From JACVRW01 sp963837445 (lineage in GTDB: Bacteria; Actinomycetota; Thermoleophilia; Solirubrobacterales; Thermoleophilaceae): a stretch of 64,000 nt of DNA. How positions within the stretch are numbered: the stretch's first letter is position 1; each line of letters opens with the position of its first letter. The translations under genes and the position numbers were made by a program. Of the stretch, positions 7,736-16,017 are shown in pieces. A model generated the notes under the pieces. It was not told the origin of the DNA. It searched no databases and saw only the letters and a program-made list of their open reading frames with translations. Where the stretch lies: positions 372,001 to 436,000 of the forward strand of contig CAWINK010000022.1 of NCBI GenBank assembly GCA_963837445.1, read 5' to 3'.

Positions 7736-8692
7736 GTGCGCGCGCGAGCGTCAGAACCGGCTGGAGTGGCGGTGGCCGGACTCGGCGCGATCGGGCTGCT
7801 GCATGCGCGGCACATCGCGCACGAGGTCTGCGGCGCGCGGCTCGCGTGCGTCGTCGACCGTGACCGCGCGCTCGCCGAGGCCGCCGCGGGCGAGCTCGGC
7901 GTCACGCCATCCACCTCCTTCGAGGCGGCCCTGGAGGACCCGGCGGTGGCGGCTGTCGTGATCGCCACGCCCAGCCCGCTGCACGCCGGGATGGTGGAGC
8001 AGGCGGCACAGGCGGGGAAGCACGTCTTCTGCGAGAAGCCGCTGTCGCTCGACGTGGCGAGCGGAGAGCGGGCGAGCGCGGCAGCCGCGACCGCCGGCAT
8101 CAGCCTCCAGACGGGATTCCAGCGCCGCTTCGACGCCGACTTCGTGGAGGCGAGGCGACGGATCGCCGCCGGCGAGCTCGGGGACGTGCTCCTGCTGCGG
8201 ATCGCACACCGCAACCGGGTTCCGCCGCACGACGGCCCCCTCACCACCCGACTCGGCAGCCCCTTCGTGGACATGACGATCCACGACTTCGACACCGCGC
8301 TGTGGCTCGTGGGCCCCGTGAGCGAGGTGAGCGCGTTCGCGGCCGAGGGCTCGACGCTGGTGGTGGTCCGCTTCGAGAACGGCGCGCTCGGGGTGATCGA
8401 CAACACGCGGCGTGCGGGCTACGGGTTCGAGTGCGCCGCGGAGCTCGTGGGCACACGTTCCACGCTGCGGGTCGGGCCGGCCACCGCGGCGAGCGGCGTC
8501 GAGCGGCTGACCGCGAGCGGCGCGCTCACCCGGCTCCCGGCCGACCACGTGGAGCGCCACCGCGCCGCGTACCTGGAGGAGATGCGCCACTTCGTGGCCT
8601 GCGTGCGCTCCGGCACCCGGCCGGCTGTGGGCGGCGCGGAGGCGATCGCGGCGCTGGCGCTCTCGCTTGCGGCCGAGCGATGCGCCGCGTAG
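7736..8692 (+). CDS. Gfo/Idh/MocA-family NAD(P)-dependent oxidoreductase
   Basis: An N-terminal Rossmann fold starts VAVAGLGAIGLLHARHI (glycine-rich loop), continues with VVDRDRALAEAAA and VVIATPSPLHAGMV, and reaches the family signature CEKPLSLD, whose Lys is catalytic. The C-terminal substrate domain includes DMTIHDFDTALWL with the conserved Asp and His. Members oxidise sugars and inositols at a ring carbon. Candidate GTG starts are at 7718, 7727, 7736 and 7766; 7736 keeps the whole first strand but no clear ribosome site marks any of them. The next SDR gene begins 13 bp before this stop. Neighbours suggest a role in cyclitol oxidation, as for IolG. Confidence 0.88.
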   Translation: MRARASEPAGVAVAGLGAIGLLHARHIAHEVCGARLACVVDRDRALAEAAAGELGVTPSTSFEAALEDPAVAAVVIATPSPLHAGMVEQAAQAGKHVFCEKPLSLDVASGERASAAAATAGISLQTGFQRRFDADFVEARRRIAAGELGDVLLLRIAHRNRVPPHDGPLTTRLGSPFVDMTIHDFDTALWLVGPVSEVSAFAAEGSTLVVVRFENGALGVIDNTRRAGYGFECAAELVGTRSTLRVGPATAASGVERLTASGALTRLPADHVERHRAAYLEEMRHFVACVRSGTRPAVGGAEAIAALALSLAAERCAA

Positions 8693-9399
8693 CGCTCGTC
8701 ACCGGCGGCACGAGCGGGATCGGGGCCGCCACCGTCCTGGCGTTCGCGCAGGCTGGATGGAAAGTGGTGACGGTCGCGCGCGGCGCCGGTGGCGCCCCGC
8801 CCGGCGCGCTCGCCCTGTCCGGGGACGTGACCGACCCGCTCACGAGCCGGCGCGCCGTGGCCGCCTCGCTCGAGCAGTTCGGCCGGCTCGACGCGGTGGT
8901 CGCCAACGCCGGAGTGACGCTCGCCAAGAGCGTCGACGACACCACCGAGGACGAGCTCGAGCACCTGATCGCGGTGAACGTGAAGGCGCTCGTCTACCTC
9001 GCCCAGGCCGCGCACGGCGCCCTCGCTGACACGCGCGGCTCCTACATCGTTATCGCCTCGAACAAGGGCCTCGTGGGGCAGCGGGGCTCACCGGTGTACG
9101 TGGCCACCAAGGGGGCGGCCGTTCAGCTCGCGCGGGCGCTGGCGCTCGACTGGGCGCCCGAGGGCATACGGGTGAACGCCCTCTGCCCGGGGCTCGTGGA
9201 CACGCCGATGCTCCACGCGTTCGCCGACGCCCAGCCCGACCCCGCCGAGGCTCACCGGCGGCTCGCGGTGGAGCAGCCGCTGGGCCGGCTCGCTCGGCCG
9301 GACGAGTGCGCGCAGGCCGTGCTGTTCCTCGCCTCTCCCGCCGCCTCGTTCGTCAGCGGCGTGGCGCTCCCGGTGGACGGGGGCTTCACGGCGCAGTGA
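8680..9399 (+). CDS. Short-chain dehydrogenase/reductase (cyclase cluster)
   Basis: This 239-residue classical SDR begins MRRVALVTGGTSGIGAA, the TGxxxGIG cofactor loop. It has DAVVANAGVT for the NAG motif, the catalytic Ser in IVIASNKG, and the catalytic pair in VYVATKGAA (YxxxK). The C-terminal VALPVDGGFTAQ is the usual family ending. It would reduce or oxidise a hydroxyl or keto group with NAD(P)(H). The start overlaps the preceding oxidoreductase by 13 bp, so they are co-translated. A gap of 108 bp follows before the transporter genes and may hold a separate promoter. Confidence 0.92.
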   Translation: MRRVALVTGGTSGIGAATVLAFAQAGWKVVTVARGAGGAPPGALALSGDVTDPLTSRRAVAASLEQFGRLDAVVANAGVTLAKSVDDTTEDELEHLIAVNVKALVYLAQAAHGALADTRGSYIVIASNKGLVGQRGSPVYVATKGAAVQLARALALDWAPEGIRVNALCPGLVDTPMLHAFADAQPDPAEAHRRLAVEQPLGRLARPDECAQAVLFLASPAASFVSGVALPVDGGFTAQ

Positions 9400-9507
9400 T
9401 GGCCGTCGCCGCGAGGGACATTAGGAGGCCTGTCCGGGGCGCGTCGCCTCTGAGTAGCTCTCCATTACGCGGCAACCGCCGCGACGAGACCCTGCGGAGG
9501 AGACTGC

Positions 9508-10495
9508 ATGCGACGCACGATGGCGATGGCCCTGGCCCTGGTTGCCACGCTGGCCTTTTACACCGGCTGTGGTGACGACGACAAGGGCTCGTCGTCATCG
9601 TCGAAAGCCGGCGCAGGACTACGAAGTCGTCTTCATTCCTGGAGTCACGGGAGACGACTTCTTCCACACGATCTGGCTGGGGGCCGAGGAGGAGGCCGGG
9701 AGGCTCGGCGTGTCCATCGAGCAGCAGGCCCCGCCGAAGTACGAGCCGGCCTCGCAGATCCCGATCGTGAACGCCGCGGTGGCCCGCAAGCCTGACGCGA
9801 TCATCGTCGCGGCCACCGACGCCGAGGCGCTCCAGGCCCCGCTTGAGCAGGCGGCGCAGCGCGGCATCGAGGTCGTGACCTTCGACACCACGGTGAGCGA
9901 TCCAAGCTTTGCGGTGACGCACGTTTCGAGCGACGTGGTGGAGGCGGGTCGCACCGTCGCGGAGCAGCTCGTGACCCTCACCGGCGGCGACGGGAAGCTG
10001 ATGTACATCGACCACGCGCCGGGGGTGGGCTTCGCACAGGACCTGCGCGAGGGCTTCACGGAGGTCGTGGAAGGCGAACCCGGCCTCGACCTGCTGCCGG
10101 TCCAGTACTTCGACCTGGAGCCGCAGAAGGCGAACACCATCACGCGCACCACGATCACGCGGCACTCCGACCTTGCCGGCGCCTTCGTGGGCGTGGCGTT
10201 CGGAAGCCAGGGCGCGATCCCGGCCCTCGAATCGGCGGGAAAGCTCGACCAGGTGAAGACGGTGGCCTTCGACGCCTTCGTCCACAACATGAAGATGCTC
10301 GAGGCCGGCAGGCTGGATTCGGTCGTGTCGGTGGCGGCGCGCGAATACGGCACGGCGACCGTGAAGGCGGCCGTGGACGCGCTGAACGGGAAGAGCGTTC
10401 CGAAGCAGATCCAGCCGAAGATCTGCGCGTTCACCGCCGAGAACCTCGACGATCCCGAGAACGAGCCCTGCCTCTACTCGCGTGCCCCCCAGTAG
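9508..10495 (+). CDS. Sugar ABC transporter substrate-binding lipoprotein (frameshift near 9605)
   Basis: A strong ribosome site (GGAGGA, 9496-9501 region) precedes ATG 9508. The N-terminus MRRTMAMALALVATLAFYTGCGDDD is a signal peptide with lipobox ending at Cys, then a Ser-rich linker. Removing one A near 9605 joins it to KPAQDYEVVFIPGVTGDDFF and the rest of a periplasmic-binding-protein type 1 fold of the ribose/inositol type (KPDAIIVAATDAEALQAPLEQA, VVTFDTTV, ALNGKSVPKQIQP). It would capture a sugar or cyclitol outside the membrane and pass it to the permease at 11243. The ATPase gene begins before this stop, so all three transporter genes form one unit. Confidence 0.88.
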
Positions 10496-11246
10496 CCCGC
10501 GAGACGCGGTGCTCGAGCTCCGCGGGATAACGAAGTCGTTCGGCCACGTGGAGGCGCTGCGCGGCGTGGATCTCACCTTGGAGCGAGGTGAGGTCCACGC
10601 CGTCATGGGCGACAACGGCGCCGGGAAGTCCACCCTGCTCAAGGTGGCCGCCGGCGTCGTGCGGCCGGATGGCGGCCAGGTCCTGACCGGAGGAAGCGAG
10701 GTGGAGTTCACGTCGCCGCTCGACGCGCGCAGGCGCGGAATCGAGACGGTCTACCAGGACCTCGCGCTCGCGGATCACCGCTCCTGCGTGGCGAACGTCT
10801 ACATCGGCAGGGAGCTCGTGCGCGCCGGAGTCATGGGAAGGCTCGGGGTGCTCGACCGGCCCGCGATGCGCTCGCGCACGAAGGAGGCATTCGAGCGGCT
10901 CACGGTGCCCGTGACCGACGTGGAGCGCCCCGTGCGGATGCTGTCGGGCGGGCAGCGGCAGGGCGTGGCGATCGCACGCGCGGCGATCTGGGCCCAGACC
11001 GTGGTGCTCCTGGACGAGCCCACGGCGGCGCTCGGCGTGCGGCAGCGGGAGGCGGTGAATGCCCTGATCGAGAACCTGCGCAGCCGCGACTTCGGCGTGC
11101 TGCTGATCTCCCACGACGTGCCGCAGGTGCTCTCGATCGCCGACCGCGTGACGGTGCTGCGGCTCGGCGAGAACGCGGGCACGAGAACCCGGGACGAAGC
11201 GGACGGCGCCTGGATCGTGAACGCGATGGTGGGTACCGCCCGGTGA
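10482..11246 (+). CDS. Sugar ABC transporter ATP-binding protein
   Basis: The 254-residue ATPase has Walker A GDNGAGKST, the Q-loop in TVYQDLALAD, signature LSGGQRQG, Walker B VVLLDEPTAAL and the switch His in LLISHDV. It holds a single nucleotide-binding domain, whereas many ribose-type ATPases (RbsA) carry two; it matches the shorter FrcA-like type that works as a homodimer. The GTG start at 10482 lies inside the binding-protein gene (14-bp overlap), and the permease starts in its stop codon (GTGA). It powers uptake of the compound bound by the lipoprotein upstream. Confidence 0.93.
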   Translation: MPPSSPRDAVLELRGITKSFGHVEALRGVDLTLERGEVHAVMGDNGAGKSTLLKVAAGVVRPDGGQVLTGGSEVEFTSPLDARRRGIETVYQDLALADHRSCVANVYIGRELVRAGVMGRLGVLDRPAMRSRTKEAFERLTVPVTDVERPVRMLSGGQRQGVAIARAAIWAQTVVLLDEPTAALGVRQREAVNALIENLRSRDFGVLLISHDVPQVLSIADRVTVLRLGENAGTRTRDEADGAWIVNAMVGTAR

Positions 11247-12247
11247 GCGCTGCGCTGCGGCTCGCCCGCACCCTGCCCGCCTCGGGCGTCTTCTGGATCT
11301 TCGTCGTGCTGATCGCGCTGGTGGCCGCCTTTACGGCGATCCTCCCGGCCGACACCTTCGCCACGACCTTCAACGCGCAGACGGTCGCCGGGGACGCGTC
11401 GGTGATCCTGATCCTGGCGACCGGAGCCACGCTCGTGATCATCAGCGGCGGGCTCGACCTGTCGATCGGCTCGGTGATGACCTTCGCCGCGGTGGCGGCC
11501 GCGCTCACGATGAAGGAGGTGGCCGGCGACTCCTCCGATCACGCGCTCACCGCTGCGCTCGCCGGCGTCGGGGTCGGCGTCCTGTCCGGGCTGGCGTGGG
11601 GTGCGATCAACGGCCTCCTGATCGCGTACGCGGGCCTGCCCCCGTTCGTGGTCACGCTCGGGTCCCTCGGCGCCGCGCTCGGCGCAGCGCGACTCCTGAG
11701 CGGCGGGGCCAACGTGAGCGGCACGCCGCCCGAGGTGCAGGAGCACGTCGGGCTCGCCACCGTGCTCGGTGTGCCGGTTCCGTTCGTCGGCGCCGTGATC
11801 CTCGTGATCGCGTGCGGGTTCCTGCTCGCCCGGACCCGCTATGGCGAGCACAACTACCTGATCGGGTCGAACGAGGAGGCGGCGCGGCGCGGCGGGATCG
11901 CCATCCGCCGCCACCTGTTCCTGCTCTACGCGCTCTCGGGAGCGCTCGCCGGCTGCGCGGGGCTGATCGAGGTGGCGCGCTTCGCGGTGGCGAGCGTCTC
12001 GACGGGGCACACGACCGAGCTGATCGCCGCGCTCGCCGCGGTGGTGATCGGAGGCGCGAGTCTCACCGGGGGCGTGGGGATCATGTCCGCCACCGTCGTG
12101 GGCGTTTTCATCCCCGTCGTTTTGGCAAATGGCCTCCTAATCGGCGGCGTCGAGCGCTTCTGGCAGGACGTCGTGGTTGGCGTGATCCTCGTGGCCGCTG
12201 TCTGGTTCGACCAGTGGCGCAGGGCGAAGGAGGCTCGGGACCGGTGA
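11243..12247 (+). CDS. Sugar ABC transporter permease (RbsC/FrcC-like)
   Basis: This is a 334-residue hydrophobic protein of the branched-chain/ribose permease family with eight to ten membrane spans. The segment ISGGLDLSIGSVMTF is the family hallmark, and the cytoplasmic loop GSNEEAARRGGI contains the conserved EAA-like contact with the ATPase. C-terminal GGASLTGGVGIMSATVVG is also typical. GTG 11243 overlaps the ATPase stop by 4 bp. The last 111 bp overlap the convergent EamA gene on the other strand. With the two genes upstream it forms a complete importer beside the cyclase pathway genes. Confidence 0.93.
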   Translation: MSAALRLARTLPASGVFWIFVVLIALVAAFTAILPADTFATTFNAQTVAGDASVILILATGATLVIISGGLDLSIGSVMTFAAVAAALTMKEVAGDSSDHALTAALAGVGVGVLSGLAWGAINGLLIAYAGLPPFVVTLGSLGAALGAARLLSGGANVSGTPPEVQEHVGLATVLGVPVPFVGAVILVIACGFLLARTRYGEHNYLIGSNEEAARRGGIAIRRHLFLLYALSGALAGCAGLIEVARFAVASVSTGHTTELIAALAAVVIGGASLTGGVGIMSATVVGVFIPVVLANGLLIGGVERFWQDVVVGVILVAAVWFDQWRRAKEARDR

Positions 12248-13075
12248 GAGCATCGATGTCGCCGTGACGCCTGCGAGCACGGCGGCCGCGCCCACGAGCT
12301 GAGGCCCACTCAGAAACTCACCGAGCAACAGGGCGGAGAGGGCCGCGGCCACGAGTGGCTCCACCCCGATCACCGCGGAGGCCCAGAGCGCCGAGCCGGT
12401 CCGAAGTCCGGTGGCGAGCAGTCCGAGCGCGCAGGCGGTGAGACAGCCGATCGCGATCCCGTACCCGGCCGTGGCGGGCCGCGACAACTCGTGCACGATC
12501 CCCTCCGGCCGCAGAGCGAGCGTCACGAGCGCGCCCGCCCATGCCGCAGTGCATGCGGCCCGCAGCGGTCGCACCCGCCGGGCCAGGTCGGCCATGACGA
12601 TGAAGAACAGCGCCGACATCACGGAGGCTCCCAGCGCAAGAGCCGCCGCGCCGGGCTCGAGGCCGTTCCCGCCGGGCACGCCGACCAGGAGCGCGAGTCC
12701 TCCGAGGATCAGAGCGAGCGCCCCTGCCGTCGCCCAGCCCGGCGGCCCGCGCCCGGCCGCCCACGACGCGAGCGCCACCCACACCGGCGCCACGAAGACG
12801 AGCAGCACGACCGTCGGGGCCGGAGCCCGGGAGAGCGCCTCGAACTCGCCCAGGCCGGCGGCCGCGAAGGCCACGCCCGCCGCCGCTCCGGCGGCCAGCT
12901 CGCGAGGTTGGGCACGCGGGCCGTGGCTGGCGGCGCAGAGGGCACCCAGCACGAGCGCGGCCACCAGCAGGCGCACGCCCAGCAGGGACGCCGGGGTCGA
13001 GCCGAGCTCGTACGCCCGCCGGGCGAGCACGGACACGGTCCCGAGCGCCGCCGCCGCAGCAAGCACCGGCGCCAC
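12137..13075 (-). CDS. EamA/DMT-superfamily transporter
   Basis: The 312-residue product has about ten predicted spans in two homologous EamA halves, for example GVRLLVAALVLGALCAA and VVLLVFVAPVWVALASW in the first, SALWASAVIGVEPLVAALSALLLGE style signature near residue 245 in the second. Such proteins export metabolites or amino acids by antiport. The GTG at 13075 is the best start because hydrophobic span one begins at once (VAPVLAAAAALGTVSVLARR), but no ribosome site is evident and tandem repeats sit immediately upstream. The C-terminal ~35 residues are hydrophilic (DSGHEDHANHD) and overlap the permease gene on the other strand. Confidence 0.85.
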   Translation of the reverse strand: MAPVLAAAAALGTVSVLARRAYELGSTPASLLGVRLLVAALVLGALCAASHGPRAQPRELAAGAAAGVAFAAAGLGEFEALSRAPAPTVVLLVFVAPVWVALASWAAGRGPPGWATAGALALILGGLALLVGVPGGNGLEPGAAALALGASVMSALFFIVMADLARRVRPLRAACTAAWAGALVTLALRPEGIVHELSRPATAGYGIAIGCLTACALGLLATGLRTGSALWASAVIGVEPLVAAALSALLLGEFLSGPQLVGAAAVLAGVTATSMLSPVPSLLRPAPLVEPDSGHEDHANHDVLPEALDAAD

Positions 13076-13178
13076 GCGTGAGGGGTCTACGCGTGAGGGG
13101 TCTGACCCTTTTCTGAGGGTGGTTGAGGGTTGGGGCTTGGGGGGTCTGACCCTTTTCTGAGGGTGGTTGAGGGTTGGG
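13074..13178. repeat. Nested direct repeats upstream of the EamA gene
   Basis: Two 15-bp units (ACGCGTGAGGGGTCT) stand in tandem at 13074-13088 and 13089-13103. They run into two identical 38-bp copies at 13097-13134 and 13141-13178 that contain GGGTCTGACCCTTTTCTGAGGG. Each copy holds a short inverted repeat (GGGTC-TGACCC) and a T-run. The block is next to the chosen EamA start and reads as intergenic repeat DNA or a duplicated terminator/attenuator, not coding sequence. Confidence 0.8.
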
Positions 13179-13218
13179 CGCACCTCCGCCAAACGCTGCC
13201 AGCGGCCGCCGGCCCGCA

Positions 13219-13247
13219 CATCCCGCGATCGGCGGGTTCGCGGGATG
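13219..13247. other. Perfect 9-bp inverted repeat before an SDR gene
   Basis: CATCCCGCG at 13219-13227 pairs perfectly with CGCGGGATG at 13239-13247 across an 11-base loop. It is 54 bp before the SDR start at 13301 and downstream of the repeat block. It may be a regulator binding site or an RNA hairpin; there is no T-run to make it a good terminator. Confidence 0.4.
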
Positions 13248-13300
13248 AGACGTGAACGTGCCTCGCCCATGGCCGCCGGGCGCGGGATCGTCGTGGCTCC

Positions 13301-14014
13301 ATGGGAGCTCTCGAAGGACGGCGCGCGCTCGTGACCGGCGCGGCCACCGGCATCGGCGCGGCCACCGTCACCCGCTTCAGGGCCGAGGGCGCGCACGTGT
13401 TTGGCGTGGACGCCGACCCTGCGTACGACGGAGTGGTGGCGGACGTGACCGACCCGGATCAGCTGGCGGCCGCCGTGCGCGCGGCCGGAGAGCTCGACAT
13501 CTGCGTCGCGAACGCGGGCATCTCGCTGATGCAGCCCTTCCTCGAGGGCGACCTCCGTTCCTGGGAGCGGGTGCTGAGGGTGAACCTGCTCGGCGTGATG
13601 ACCACGCTCCAGCAGGCCGCCCTCGCGATGCCACGCGGCGGGCGGCTCCTCGCGACGGCCTCGATTGCCGGACTGCACGGCGAGCCGGACGCGGCCGCAT
13701 ACTGCGCCAGCAAGGCCGGCGTGATCGGTTTGGTGCGCTCCCTGGCGATCGAGTTGGCGCCGCTCGGCTTCACGGTGAATGCCGTGGCCCCGGGCCAGAT
13801 CGACACGCGCATGAACTCCACCGATCTCGAAACGGTGAGCCGCCGCGAGGGCCGGCCTGCGGGCGAGCTCCTGCAGGCGCATCTGGACCAGCGCGTGCCG
13901 GCGCGGCGGCTCGGAACGCCCGCAGAGGTGGCCGACGTTTTCGCGTTCCTGGCAGCGGCCGCGTTCATCACCGGGACCGTCGTCACGATCGACGGGGGCG
14001 AGCTCTCGGGCTAG
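13301..14014 (+). CDS. Short-chain dehydrogenase/reductase
   Basis: The 237-residue protein has all classical SDR features: RRALVTGAATGIGAAT (TGxxxGIG), DICVANAGIS (NAG), the catalytic Ser in ATASIAGLHG, and YCASKAG (YxxxK). The ending VVTIDGGELSG is typical. The Asp in VFGVDADP after the second strand suggests NAD(H) rather than NADP(H) preference. It is a single gene, 9 bp before a small secreted-protein gene, so the two may share a transcript. Substrate is unknown. Confidence 0.92.
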   Translation: MGALEGRRALVTGAATGIGAATVTRFRAEGAHVFGVDADPAYDGVVADVTDPDQLAAAVRAAGELDICVANAGISLMQPFLEGDLRSWERVLRVNLLGVMTTLQQAALAMPRGGRLLATASIAGLHGEPDAAAYCASKAGVIGLVRSLAIELAPLGFTVNAVAPGQIDTRMNSTDLETVSRREGRPAGELLQAHLDQRVPARRLGTPAEVADVFAFLAAAAFITGTVVTIDGGELSG

Positions 14015-14023
14015 AGTGGCGCG

Positions 14024-14425
14024 ATGCGCAAGCTGGTCCCACTCGCGGCCCTGATCGCGGCGCTCGCCGCCGCCGCGCCCGCCTCGGCGGCCACCTTCTT
14101 CCACAGCCCCTCGGGCAACATCCGCTGCGTGATCGACGGGGCGTCGTTCACGCGCTGCGACATCACCAATCGGGATTGGTCGCCGCCGCCGAAGCCGCGG
14201 ACATGCGAGTTCGACTGGGGCAACAGCCTGAGGGTCGGCCTCCGCGGGCGCGGCCGGTTCGCGTGCGTGAGTGACGCCGTCGACAGCGGCCGCACGCTCG
14301 ACTACGGCAAGTCCATCAAGCGCGGGCGCTTCAGGTGCCGCTCGCGCATGAGCGGGATGCGCTGCGTGAACGTGCGCAACGGGCACGGCTTCGCCCTGAG
14401 CAAGCAGCGCGTCCGGCGCTTCTAG
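14024..14425 (+). CDS. Small secreted protein, DUF6636-like
   Basis: The 133-residue product has a clear signal peptide (MRKLVPLAALIAALAAAAPASA) and a mature part opening ATFFHSPSGNIRCVI. It has six cysteines (RCVI, RCDI, TCEF, ACVS, RCRS, RCVN), consistent with three disulfides. The SPSGNI...C pattern resembles a family of secreted actinobacterial proteins (DUF6636) of unknown role. The C-terminus is strongly basic (KQRVRRF). It starts 9 bp after the SDR stop, and its stop codon overlaps the end of the convergent MFS gene by 4 bp. Confidence 0.75.
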   Translation: MRKLVPLAALIAALAAAAPASAATFFHSPSGNIRCVIDGASFTRCDITNRDWSPPPKPRTCEFDWGNSLRVGLRGRGRFACVSDAVDSGRTLDYGKSIKRGRFRCRSRMSGMRCVNVRNGHGFALSKQRVRRF

Positions 14426-16017
14426 GCAGGCGCCACCGCCTCGCGCGCGGCCTCGCCCGGGCAACCCGCAAGCTGGCCGCCGGGGCAACCCTTCGCCTCG
14501 ACCCGGCGGCGCGGGTTCACGATGCCGATCAGGCCGAGCACGCCGCCCAGCGCCACGAGCAGGGTGGCGATCCCGATGGCCACGTGGAACGCCTTGACCG
14601 ACGCCTCGCGCGAGCCACTCTCCACCTCGGCACGCACGGGCGGCGGCACGTCCTGCACCTCCACGCGCGCGAGCGGCTGCTTCTCCGCCTCGGCGATCGC
14701 CTTCGCCACCTCGGGACGGCTCGCCTGGGCGCCCAGCTCGTCGCGCAGCGCCGACCCGAACGACGAGGCCACCACCGCACCGACCGCGGCGATCGCGATC
14801 AGGCTCGCCGCGCGCGCAATCGCGTTGTTCACGCCCGATGCGATCCCCGCGTTGTGCTCGTCGGCGTCGGCCAGCACCGTCGCCGTGAGCGGCGCGACAG
14901 TCATCGCCAGTCCCAGGGAGAAGATCATCAGGCCCGGGAGCAGGTCGGTTAGATAATCCACATCGGCATCCACGCGCAGGAAGAACGCGAGCCCCACGGC
15001 CGCCACCAGCGGCCCCACTCCCATGAAGAAGCGCGGGCCGTGGCGGTCGGCCAGCGCGCCGAAGCGCGTGGAGAGGGCGAACAACACCAGCGTGACCGGA
15101 ATCGTGGTGGTGCCCGCCTCGAGCGCCGAGTAGCCCGCCACCTGCTGGAGGAACAGGACGAGGAAGAAGAACAGCAGCCCAAGTCCCGCGTACATCGAGA
15201 ACGTCTCGATGTTGCCCACCGCGAAGTTGCGCCGCCGGAACAGGGTGAGCGGAAGCATCGGGTGCGCGCTGCGCGCCTCCCAGGCCACGAAGCTCGCGAA
15301 CAGGATCACGCCCGCAATCAGGGGAACCGCAACCCCCGGGGAGCCCCAGCCGTGCACCGGCTGCGAGATCAGGCCGTAGGTGATCCCGCCGAGACCGAGC
15401 GCGCACAGGGTCGCCCCGATCACGTCAACCTTGGCGTCCGCGGCACGCCCCTCCCCCTCCGGCACCACGCGCAGTACGAGGAACAGGGTGATCAGCACGA
15501 TCGGCACGTTGATGGCGAAGATCCAGCGCCAGGACGCGCTGTCCACGAGCTGCCCTCCGATCAGCGGTCCGAGGATCGTGCCCATGCCTCCCCACGCCGT
15601 CCACGCGCCCACAGCCCGGCCGCGCTCGTCCGGCGGGAAGGTGGCCACGATCACGGCGAGCGCCGCCGGCGTGAGCAGCGCGCCGAACACGCCCTGGAGA
15701 GCGCGGGCCACCACGAGCAGCTCGACGGTCGGCGCCACCGCGCAGAAGATCGACGTGACCCCGAACCCGGTCACGCCGATAGCGAACACACGCCGTGCCC
15801 CGAACAGGTCTCCCAGGGAGCCGGCCACGAGCAGCAGCGAGCTGAGCGTGAGCAGGTAGGCATTCGCGGTCCACTGCTGGCCGGCGAGCCCGCCGCCGAG
15901 GTCGTCCTCGATGGCCGGCAGCGCCACGTGCACGACCGTGGAGTCGACCGTGACCACGGTCGTCCCCAGGATTGCCGCCACGAGCACCAGTCGCTTGGTG
16001 CTCGCAGCCTGTTCCAT
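14422..16017 (-). CDS. MFS drug-resistance transporter, DHA2 (EmrB/QacA) family
   Basis: The product is 531 residues with about 14 membrane spans. The N-terminus MEQAASTKRLVLVAAILGTTVVTVDSTVVHVALP carries the DHA2 motif (D-x2-V-x-V-ALP), followed by WTANAYLL and GSLGDLFGARRVF (motif A) and GPLIGGQLVD (motif C). Such proteins export hydrophobic compounds with proton antiport. A hydrophilic loop near the C-terminus (KAIAEAEKQPLARVEVQDV) is common in actinobacterial members. ATG 16017 shares one base with the citrate synthase stop (TGATG), so the two are co-translated on the minus strand, although no functional link is obvious. Confidence 0.92.
   Translation of the reverse strand: MEQAASTKRLVLVAAILGTTVVTVDSTVVHVALPAIEDDLGGGLAGQQWTANAYLLTLSSLLLVAGSLGDLFGARRVFAIGVTGFGVTSIFCAVAPTVELLVVARALQGVFGALLTPAALAVIVATFPPDERGRAVGAWTAWGGMGTILGPLIGGQLVDSASWRWIFAINVPIVLITLFLVLRVVPEGEGRAADAKVDVIGATLCALGLGGITYGLISQPVHGWGSPGVAVPLIAGVILFASFVAWEARSAHPMLPLTLFRRRNFAVGNIETFSMYAGLGLLFFFLVLFLQQVAGYSALEAGTTTIPVTLVLFALSTRFGALADRHGPRFFMGVGPLVAAVGLAFFLRVDADVDYLTDLLPGLMIFSLGLAMTVAPLTATVLADADEHNAGIASGVNNAIARAASLIAIAAVGAVVASSFGSALRDELGAQASRPEVAKAIAEAEKQPLARVEVQDVPPPVRAEVESGSREASVKAFHVAIGIATLLVALGGVLGLIGIVNPRRRVEAKGCPGGQLAGCPGEAAREAVAPA

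Noticed and set aside
13076..15406. Long minus-strand open frame continuous with the EamA gene
   Set aside because: It is a frame without stops across high-GC DNA, antisense to the SDR and secreted-protein genes and alternate to the MFS gene; only the 12137-13075 part has membrane-protein character and family motifs.
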